Below, piece after piece: positions 57,003 through 64,000 of a stretch of 64,000 bases of DNA. The stretch is from Rhexocercosporidium sp. MPI-PUGE-AT-0058 (lineage: Eukaryota > Ascomycota > Leotiomycetes > Helotiales). Positions within the stretch are counted from its first letter, which is position 1. Every line of letters starts with the position of its first letter. Under the pieces are notes generated by a model that was not told where the DNA came from, ran no database searches, and saw only the letters and a list, made by a program, of their open reading frames with translations. The stretch is taken from assembly GCA_020746875.1 (NCBI GenBank), contig JAGTJL010000011.1:1302001-1366000 (forward strand). The letters run 5' to 3'. The translations under genes were made by a program, and so were the position numbers.

Positions 57003-57224
57003 GTAAGGACGAATGGGGAGCTGTTTCAGAAATGCGTCTTGATTTTTGTGTATCGCTGGCAGGTTGCAGTAATTGTTTTTGGTATATTGATAACTTTGGT
57101 TTTCCTCCATTCCCAACCCCCGATGTCACAACTCTTCAGGTATGCTTCCACCAAGTCATTAGCCATTTATGTTACATTTAAACTTCTTTCTGCTTCACTA
57201 CGCAATCCTCCAAATACCCCTCGA

Positions 57225-57752
57225 TCATGAATCCAGTCTTCTCTCCAACTCCTCAAAGATCCCTTCAACCTCTCGACACCGTTCATTCACCTCTTTCCAA
57301 GCCTGCTTTCCAGCAGATTCCTCACGCTGTATCGCATCTCTCGTTTTCTCTAAACTCTCTACATCAGCCAAGATGACCTGCAGCCGACTCTCAAACATTT
57401 CCGGCGTACATCCTCCCCCAAGAAACACGCTCAACTGAGCATTCAACTCGACCTGCCATCGCTCGATCAATGTCGGTGAAGTGAGGTAGGTTGATTTATC
57501 AGCCGGTATAGAGGTGCCGGTAATTGAGAAATCTAGTGCTTCGAGCGCGGCTAGTACATCACGCGTGGCTTCGGAAGTACTCTCATCTGCCATGCTCGAA
57601 CTGGCAGGCTTTGACCGGGGTTTTGACTGGTTTGGACGATGCTGCGTGGATTTCGAGAGTTGGGTTTGTAGACCAGTGTTTACTCGATTGCTCTTTCGAC
57701 GAGTTGTCTTTGAAGCAGCGGAGCTTGAAATGGAGGAAGTGACGACGGCCAT
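57225..57752 (-). CDS. Small coiled-coil protein of unknown function
   Basis: 175 residues from the ATG at 57752; the frame upstream of it begins with TTG. The first 60 residues are Ser/Lys/Arg-rich and disordered. The rest is helical: ATRDVLAALEALDF, SPTLIERWQVELNAQLSVFL, then FESRLQVILADVESLEKTRD and a C-terminal coiled coil (WKEVNERCREVEGIFEELER). It is compatible with a small subunit of a larger assembly, but I do not recognise the family. It is convergent with the HET gene. Confidence 0.7.
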   Translation of the reverse strand: MAVVTSSISSSAASKTTRRKSNRVNTGLQTQLSKSTQHRPNQSKPRSKPASSSMADESTSEATRDVLAALEALDFSITGTSIPADKSTYLTSPTLIERWQVELNAQLSVFLGGGCTPEMFESRLQVILADVESLEKTRDAIQREESAGKQAWKEVNERCREVEGIFEELERRLDS

Positions 57753-59107
57753 GAGGTTTGATTTCGCTGGGAATAGATATGGAGGAATTAGGTAGGTTGT
57801 GATTAGGCGATTTCTGTATTGCAAACTGTTGATCGTGAATGTCCCAGAGTGGAAAGATACGAACAAAGAAACAGTACAGAACCCTTATTAAGTAGTCAAT
57901 ATTTCGTCGTCGTATCTTTACAGCCGCATGCTCGAAATGCCCTTCACCGAGAAGACATCATGTTGACCTGGCGGGGCAAGGTGTAGCTCCACATCGAATA
58001 AAGGACAACACATGACTGTGCGTTGAATGAGGTGGCCTCTTTAGGAAGCTCGGTCCTATACTACGTGGAATGCATAAAATATATTGGCTGTGGATAAACC
58101 ACAGTTGCAACTGAGGGTGTGTTCACTTGGTGGTCTCAGCCTCTCGCTTGCTTCGGTGAAAGAGAGGGGTGGAGGGGTAGGCAAATCGCTAAGGCGGGGT
58201 TGTCATTCAGCCTTGGGTCTTTGAGGCTAACATTTTTTCTCTCTCTTATGGAGGGCGCAGATGGCTTGAGACTTAGGCTTCGGTGACTATATTGAATTGA
58301 GTTTACTGTGCCACTAAAGCAGTGTTTGTGTGAGGCTTCGACAGTGCGTCATGGAGTGGGGTGGATGGGTAGAATCCAATTTTGAGCTTCGCGTAAGTCC
58401 ACAAGTTAGTAATTCTGACAGGTAATCACTATTCGGAAAGGAGCATGTCTTTCCTTAAAGTTCGAAAAGTGATATCTGATCTGAAAGGCAAGCAATGATT
58501 TCGCCGTGCTGTACTTTACTCATCTCTGTCGATTACTCTCGCTTCCCTGGCGGGCACAGACAGTATTCGCTTATTAGTATAATACAACGAGGACTTTGCG
58601 GCATTTGGGGGGAAGGTAAATTTTTGTATTGATGCTGATAAGATTCAGTTGCGCCGTCTACCTTTTTATAATACGTTGTTTCCTCAGTCTGGACCGCTGG
58701 CGTAACGGCAGCGCGTTTGAATCCAGATCGAAAGGCTATCTGTTCGAGTCAGGTGTAGTTCAATAAACTTTGCTGCGTCAAGTTTGATAAAGGAAATATG
58801 ACCTTCTTATACTTGCCGTGTAGCTGCAGCGATCTCGGAGAATTTATCGAGAAACCTTAATTGCATTATCAGTCGGGTATTGTACTTTACACTATGTTTC
58901 TCCTTGTACTTCAGTCCAAAGTTCCCGATTCATTTTTTGGCATTAAGACAATTTCTCAACAATTTATTCTCAAAAGACCCATGACTCGATGGAAAGATGA
59001 CGCAGCGAGTGTGAAGTACGCTGGATTGAACTGACGCTGTGACGCAAGAACGCCGATATTGCGCCAGCTATCTCTCGACATTCATTTGCACCTAAATTGC
59101 TAGCATC
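57753..59107. other. Intergenic region with one tRNA-like sequence
   Basis: No protein gene. The only recognisable feature is the tRNA-Trp-like sequence at 58692-58762. Confidence 0.5.
58692..58762 (+). tRNA. tRNA-Trp (CCA), possibly a pseudogene
   Basis: 71 nt with a D arm (GCGTAACGGCAGCGC), an anticodon arm TTTGA-ATCCAGA-TCGAA with anticodon CCA, and a T arm ATCTG-TTCGAGT-CAGGT. Both internal promoter boxes are recognisable (GGCGTAACGG and GTTCGAGTC). The acceptor stem GACCGCT pairs poorly with GTAGTTC (three of seven positions mismatched), so it may be an inactive copy. Confidence 0.6.
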
Positions 59108-59896
59108 TCATGACTTCCCAAACCCTTTCTCCACCTCTGCCGCAAACTCTCCCAATGTAGTAAACACCGCCGCGAGTTGCACTTGATCCTCAAAATCTTT
59201 CAGTTTTCCACCCATCGCAGCATCATCTCCACCCCTTTTAATCCACACACTCGGCCTCAAACCAAATTTCTTTGCTGGGATATGGTCATGATACAAACTC
59301 TGCGCAACCTTAAGTACCTCCTCCTTCTTAGCCCCAAAGCTCTTCCCAGCATTCTCAACCATGTACTGAAAGTTCTTCAGATCAGGTTTGTAAGACCCGA
59401 TATCCTCAGCTGTGTAAATAGCATCGAATTTCACACCAGAAAGTGGTCCAGAAAGCGTTCTTGAGAAGGACTCTTTATCGACGTTGGACAGGACAACGAG
59501 CTTATAATGCTTGCCCAAGACTTGCATCGCTGTAACAGTGTCGGGAAAAGCAGGCCATCTCCCAATCGAAGAACCAAACTCCTTGATCTCTACCTCAGAT
59601 GCTGGGAGAGAAAGTTGTGCGGCGAGACGCTTGTAAATAGCTTCCAAGACTTTCGGATATGGAAGAGTGGGATGCTCGATTTGGATTTGTGCTTCGAGTT
59701 TGGTATATGAAGTCAGAACGTCGAGAACGACGGTCTTGTCTGGTACTGGTGAATTCTTGGAGGGGTGACGGGCATCTGATTCTGGGAGCTTGGAGAGGAG
59801 AGGAATGAGACCTTCGTAGATGCCTCTTTCCCAGTCGATTAGAGTTCCGTAGATGTCGAAACTGAGGACTTTGTACTCCGTAGGGGTGAAGGCCAT
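59108..59896 (-). CDS. HAD-superfamily hydrolase, haloacid-dehalogenase type II-like
   Basis: 262 residues, single exon, start at the ATG at 59896 just before the conserved core. HAD motifs: motif I LSFDIYGTLIDWERG with nucleophile D14, motif II VVLSNVD (S137), motif III lysine in GSYKPDLKNF (K170), then AQSLYHDHIPAKKFG as motif IV. The cap region between D14 and S137 is helical as in 2-haloacid dehalogenases. Motif IV reads HDH where many members have DD, so metal binding may differ. Probably a small-molecule dehalogenase or phosphatase in the cytosol; the substrate is unknown. Confidence 0.9.
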   Translation of the reverse strand: MAFTPTEYKVLSFDIYGTLIDWERGIYEGLIPLLSKLPESDARHPSKNSPVPDKTVVLDVLTSYTKLEAQIQIEHPTLPYPKVLEAIYKRLAAQLSLPASEVEIKEFGSSIGRWPAFPDTVTAMQVLGKHYKLVVLSNVDKESFSRTLSGPLSGVKFDAIYTAEDIGSYKPDLKNFQYMVENAGKSFGAKKEEVLKVAQSLYHDHIPAKKFGLRPSVWIKRGGDDAAMGGKLKDFEDQVQLAAVFTTLGEFAAEVEKGFGKS

Positions 59897-60279
59897 TTTG
59901 AAGATATGTGTGAACGATGTAAGTCGTTTTATTTTGAGATGTCTTGTGAGTATTCGGTTGCAGGCTTGGAACTTTAAAGGGTCGGTGAGCTTTTGACATT
60001 CGAAAGGCGTGGAGTGGGAGGCCAATTACGTGGCATTCTGGCGTTTAAGTAGCCACTATTCATGACGATGGCAGACTTGGCTTCCAGATTCGTCTCGCCG
60101 ACACAACTCAAAGTCATGTTGATGGAAGAGCCATTCGGAATCTATTTCAGGTCGTGGCGCTGCCATCGTGAAGTAGACTTTCTCCCATCGAAAGCTACTG
60201 TAGCTAGTTCTTAACTCGAACCTTCCACGTAAATCCAGAGAATTGTATCGGAAAAATTGCAGAACGTATGTTAAGTGCG
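59897..60279. other. Upstream region of the HAD gene
   Basis: Likely promoter. A minus-strand frame (60056-60286) has no ATG-anchored, recognisable product. Confidence 0.4.
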
Positions 60280-60287
60280 AGTTCAAT

Positions 60288-60788
60288 CAGGGTGGGAATT
60301 AATTAAATTAAAGTAACCATAGTTATTTTAAATTAAGCTTAAGTAACTTAATCGTTAATCAAATTTTAATTTAATTTAATTAAAGTAACTTAATTATGAC
60401 TTAAGTAAAGGTCACGTGATTAAGGAGGGGTGCCAAGGTAAGAAAGATAACCTTAAACTAGCGTACGCGATTATTAGCCAATAGATAAAGATTTAGCTTA
60501 TCTTAGCTTTAAGAACTTTAGGACTTTTAAAAATTAAATTATAACTAATTAATTCTTTAATATTTGATTACTTATTAAAGATATATTAATAGTATAAATA
60601 AGCTTATAAATAATAAAGAATATTATATATTGAAATTTTAATAGAATAACTTAAATATAATTATAGTAAGAAATTAAGTAAAAAATTAAGTAATTAAGTA
60701 AAATTTAAGTTACTTTAATTTAATCAAGTCAAGTTTTTACTCAAAATTTAATTTAATTAAAGTAACTTAATTTTTTCTCCCCACCCTG
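60288..60788. mobile_element. hAT-type MITE, 501 bp
   Basis: Ends with inverted repeats CAGGGTGGG...CCCACCCTG and is flanked by near-identical 8-mers AGTTCAAT (60280-60287) and AGTTCCAT (60789-60796). The interior is rich in AATTAAAGTAACTTAA-type words repeated in both orientations near the ends. There is no coding sequence. Confidence 0.85.
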
Positions 60789-60796
60789 AGTTCCAT

Positions 60797-61121
60797 AGAG
60801 CTAGTTATTAGTGATTACCATTTGGAGGAAGGGAATAGAACGAGGAAGACACGGTAATGGAAATTTGTTGATATTGATGCGCTGATAGTTTTGATGCAAG
60901 TGCGGATCTCGGTCCATTTGAGTTTTATTAGAACCACAGAACTTGATTTGAAGAATTAGTCTGTTGATACCTTCATCAGCTCAAATTATTACGGTGCATT
61001 TATAGACCACCGTAACATTGGCTTCATGTACCAAGTGTGAGATGGGTTGGAATTTCGTTCACAGACTAATCAGCTAACTTTCACCCAAACAAAACTTGGG
61101 TTTTTAATTCAAAAATGAATT
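60797..61121. other. Spacer between two MITEs
   Basis: No gene seen. Confidence 0.5.
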
Positions 61122-61123
61122 TA

Positions 61124-61643
61124 CAGCCATGCCAATAACTAGCTTCAGCTTCACCACGCTAAGCAAAAGGCCCTCAACTTCTTTAAATCGTAATTCGCTA
61201 GAAACAGAATATACACTTTGCCCTTTCGTACAACCCTTTGATAGAATAAAAAGCTAATTTAATTACAAAATAATCATTAAATTAATATTTGCATTTACTT
61301 TTTATTTAATTGAAAAGCAATTTAAAGTTAATATTTACTTTTAAGGCAAAACTCGTTAATTTTAAGTCACAAGCTTAACAGGGAAAGCTAAAGTCTCAAC
61401 AAGCTCATAATCGCATATCCTATATCTAAGTACCTACTTTTACACTTTCAAACTCAATTTATACACAAAATCAATCAGGTTATACACATTTAAATATGTT
61501 TTGATTAATTGCAAGTTTTCCGGCTTTAGTTAAAGTAATATATTGAGAGTTATATTAGTTTCAATTACCATAGGCGCAAAAAATATGTTCTCTAGAAAAT
61601 TCGCTTAGCGCGGTGAAGCTGAAGCTAGTTATTAGCATAGCTG
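61124..61643. mobile_element. Tc1/mariner-type MITE, 520 bp
   Basis: Inverted repeats of about 40 bp: CAGC(C/T)ATGC(C/T)AATAA then CTAGCTTCAGCTTCACC and CGCTAAGC, flanked by TA on both sides (61122-61123 and 61644-61645). The interior is AT-rich without an open frame. Confidence 0.87.
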
Positions 61644-61645
61644 TA

Positions 61646-62413
61646 TTCTTTTAATTCCTTCCTGCTTGGAAATTAAGAAACGATGTGAGCACTCAGTTAC
61701 AATGGTGATAAGTCAGGTCCACCAGCCTTCACCATCCTTCCAAATATTTCGTATCCAAAGGATATCATGCAAATGATGCAACTTCGAAAAATAATGAGAT
61801 TCGAATAATAGTTGATTCAGCACAGGGACCCTCCCAATCATCCCAAAGATCATGATTGAACAGCAGCATGGCCGCATGCTTGGATCCCTCCGTCATGCCG
61901 TCAGTGAAATGGCCACCAACAATGGCAGCACGATCATTGGCGAATGCCAAAGGTTGTCGGACACTCTCAAGTTACTCCGGGGAAGTACGTGGACTTGAAA
62001 TAGCTCGAGATCAATGGCCGATTTGCTACAATCCACAGAAGACTTCCAATCCGCTCGTCCTCAGCGAATGAGTTGCGCATGGTGGGTTTCTCTCGATCTG
62101 GAGAACGAATTCGTTCGCCTCGGTGCTGCCGAATTAGTAAACTATTTTATGAACTGTGTTGATCCTTTGGAAGCGGTGTTTCAGGCGCTGCGGTGCGGAG
62201 TAGTATTGGTGCTGTTGTTGAGGTTGATGTGCTTGTGTGATAAGGTATATGGGTGCTGCTGGTGAGTGGAAAATGCAGAGACTCGTCTCAATAAATGAAA
62301 GAAGAATATTGATTGCATCAACAGCCAGCCCTCTTGAACAATCCGTCCTATACAATAGAAAAGTAAGTACTTATCGGTCCATTGAGTCTATCTAATAAAT
62401 AAATTACACGGAG
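61646..62413. other. Spacer with no convincing gene
   Basis: A minus-strand frame at 61765-61950 (MAFANDRAAIVGGHFTDGMT...) starts with ATG and is protein-like, but is only 61 codons and has no domain I recognise. The rest shows nothing. Confidence 0.35.
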
Positions 62414-62641
62414 ATGGATGCTGAAAGTCGCTTTTGCACAGATTGTGGTACCGTCCTCGACAGATCAAGAGAGGAAACACTGAGTTGTGACTGTTGCGGA
62501 ACAATGAACCAAAGTCTGTCAGAGCCCTCACTTAATCTCCTGCCCTTGCTGACCAGAGAGCAAATGCCTACACGTGACCGTGTGTGGAATGGTTCACTTC
62601 CTGCCAAAGCATTCCATCACATTACTAACTTAACCTATTGA
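62414..62641 (+). pseudogene. 5' fragment of an RPA12-like gene (RNA polymerase I zinc-ribbon subunit)
   Basis: The first 33 residues carry a zinc ribbon, FCTDCGTVLDRSREETLSCD followed by CCGTMNQ, which matches the N-terminal ribbon of the RNA polymerase I subunit RPA12 (Rpa12/A12.2). The rest of the 75-codon frame does not resemble the family, and the expected TFIIS-like C-terminal ribbon is absent, whereas RPA12 is usually about 120 residues. The best explanation is a duplicated, truncated gene end whose downstream part was replaced. A later exon beyond 62641 cannot be excluded, though I saw none. Confidence 0.6.
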
Positions 62642-63485
62642 AGCAACATAGAACAGCGACCGACGCGATTGTTTAGATTTCATGAGACTATGAAGCATCT
62701 AATATGTTAAGGAGCACCGATGTCAAGTTACCCCTTCCAAAGCCTGTCGATACTGTAGGTCGAACAGAACTTCAAATGCCACATAATTTGTTCAGCAAGC
62801 CGCTTGCGGCCGAGTATTCCATCCATGTGTATGCACGAACCTAGCCACCGAGTACATGACAAAGATTAGGCAGCCGCCAGAGTGTCACTCTATTTGATAC
62901 ATGAAACAGGAATTCTGCAGGCTCAGGACGACAGAGCCATCATGATAAGTGTGATGGTCACAGACCCATGCAGGCGAGAGCATGTTCACTGGTCCATAAA
63001 CGCCCCCTTCTCCCGAACATGGCCTGGGGCTGTACAGATTGTCCACGTCTTTCTCTCATTAATCACAGCGCTTGCAGCCGCATAACATCTAACTGCACGT
63101 TCATTCCCCATTAGGCCATGGGCAATGATCCTTACGGCCAAAAATGTTACAATGTGCAGGCGTTTATCCCAGGCGCTTTTCCAACCAACCAAGTTTGCCG
63201 AGTGCGAGAGTTGGAGTGTCCGCGATCTTCACAAGAAAATATCTTCGATTCTTTGTTTCGAATCCCAACTTATTAAGAAAATCACTTTTATACATTGTTA
63301 AACTGTCATCCTTCCTGAAGTAAGTACATTCAGAATCTGCGATTTAGTTGAAACACTAACTAGTATACAGACTTCCCAGCACGGCGGCACGGCACAGAAC
63401 AAAGAACTAAGCAGGTAAATACATCTCTACCGTAAAGCATCTTAGACCGCTATTCTCCGTTTTGATAGTAACTTACAAAAGCAAA
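62642..63485. other. Spacer with no recognised gene
   Basis: Short frames at 62882-63085 and on the minus strand at 62986-63192 show no domain. Confidence 0.4.
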
Positions 63486-63668
63486 ATGTGTCACTGTACA
63501 TTCATAAGATACAGCCAATGCTTGCATACAGTCTTTGCAGGGATGGCTGTGTGCGCGGCGCCAGGTAACGCGAAGGGGACCAATTGTCCTAATTATACCA
63601 CGAGCACTTCCGACGTCGCCGGCGAATGTCCTGAGTGCGTCTATGGAACACCTTCTCTATCAGTTTAA
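63486..63668 (+). CDS. Small cysteine-rich fungal protein
   Basis: 60 residues from the ATG at 63486: MCHCTFIRYSQCLHTVFAGM then VCAAPGNAKGTNCP and AGECPECVYG. The spacing of Cys and His (MCH..., C-x-H, C...G-x-x-CP, G-x-CPEC) is a recurring pattern in short ascomycete proteins of unknown function, perhaps zinc binding. There is no signal peptide. Confidence 0.5.
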   Translation: MCHCTFIRYSQCLHTVFAGMAVCAAPGNAKGTNCPNYTTSTSDVAGECPECVYGTPSLSV

Positions 63669-63904
63669 GACTTGTTGTTGGCGGGGGGCAAAAGAGTAAA
63701 GCAAAGGAGTGGGGCGGAGAAAAGACTTGGCAACGCTAAGCAAGGGCCTAAATCAAAGGCTATTTTATCCACGAAACAACTTGGTCTTCTCTTAATTCAC
63801 GTTCACTCTAACAAGATTCACTCACTCATTCAATAACACACCAACACCAATGATAAAGCGTACAAATGGCGACACGTATCTTTGTTCAGTGCAAAACTGA
63901 TAAA

Positions 63905-64000
63905 ATGCCTGGATCAGATGTCGAGCAAATCCCACTCATGGCAAATGCTGCTTGTCGAAAAGTCTGGAATCGGGACTTTAATGAAAACCTTCCCGACAAC
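63905..64000 (+). CDS. Possible start of a gene cut by the window edge
   Basis: An ATG at 63905 opens a frame (MPGSDVEQIPLMANAACRKV) still open at the end of the window. A CT- and CA-rich stretch (63783-63850) precedes it, as in many fungal promoters and 5' UTRs. Only 32 codons are visible, so the call is weak. Confidence 0.3.
   Translation, partial: MPGSDVEQIPLMANAACRKVWNRDFNENLPDN

Overview
This window looks like nuclear DNA of a filamentous ascomycete (Pezizomycotina). The genes carry short introns (about 47-162 bp) with fungal donor and branch-point patterns. Families typical of these fungi are present: a rhodopsin-like SAT4-type membrane protein, HET-domain proteins, a fungal OTT_1508-like deaminase and a C2H2 protein. 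A 26 kb AT-rich block is full of transposons whose reading frames are broken mainly by C-to-T/G-to-A type stops, as expected from repeat-induced point mutation (RIP). Class or genus cannot be fixed from the sequence alone.

Layout. (1) 1-11.6 kb, normal composition: an FAD monooxygenase (partial), a divergent SAT4/rhodopsin-like membrane protein, a dynamin-like GTPase with a GC-AG intron and repeated upstream DNA, a fungal OTT_1508-type nucleic-acid-deaminase-like gene, a C2H2 zinc-finger gene with one in-frame stop, and the 3' part of a ruined HET-domain gene. (2) 11.6-15.1 kb: a Mutator-like element (MULE) with 8-bp target duplications sits inside that HET gene and itself contains a 1.0 kb hAT element with its own 8-bp duplication. 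(3) 16.8-21.1 kb: a 4.3 kb DDE transposon with TA target duplication. (4) 21.5-23.7 kb: one island gene, a predicted membrane protein. (5) 24-37.4 kb: pogo-like and Tc1-like elements, including a three-level nest (solo LTR in pogo-like in Tc1-like), a related MITE, a second LTR copy and unassigned RIP-eroded repeats. (6) 37.5-41.2 kb: two diverged members of one fungal family, head to head, one with a CAA-to-TAA type stop. (7) 42.3-60 kb: ordinary gene-rich DNA with a nucleoside-hydrolase-domain protein, CWC25, COP9 subunit 2, mitochondrial octanoyltransferase, an intact HET protein, a small coiled-coil protein and a HAD hydrolase. (8) 60-64 kb: two clean MITEs, a 5' fragment resembling the RNA polymerase I subunit RPA12, and a small cysteine-rich protein.

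The housekeeping genes (cwc25, csn2, lip2) are unrelated in function; cwc25 and csn2 share a divergent promoter. The accessory genes are more suggestive. A dynamin-like GTPase and a deaminase-like gene lie in tandem next to a HET gene destroyed by transposons, and a second, intact HET gene lies further along. That is the make-up of a fungal non-self-recognition or genome-defence island, but the functional link is inference. All splice sites and families were judged by eye; no search was run.
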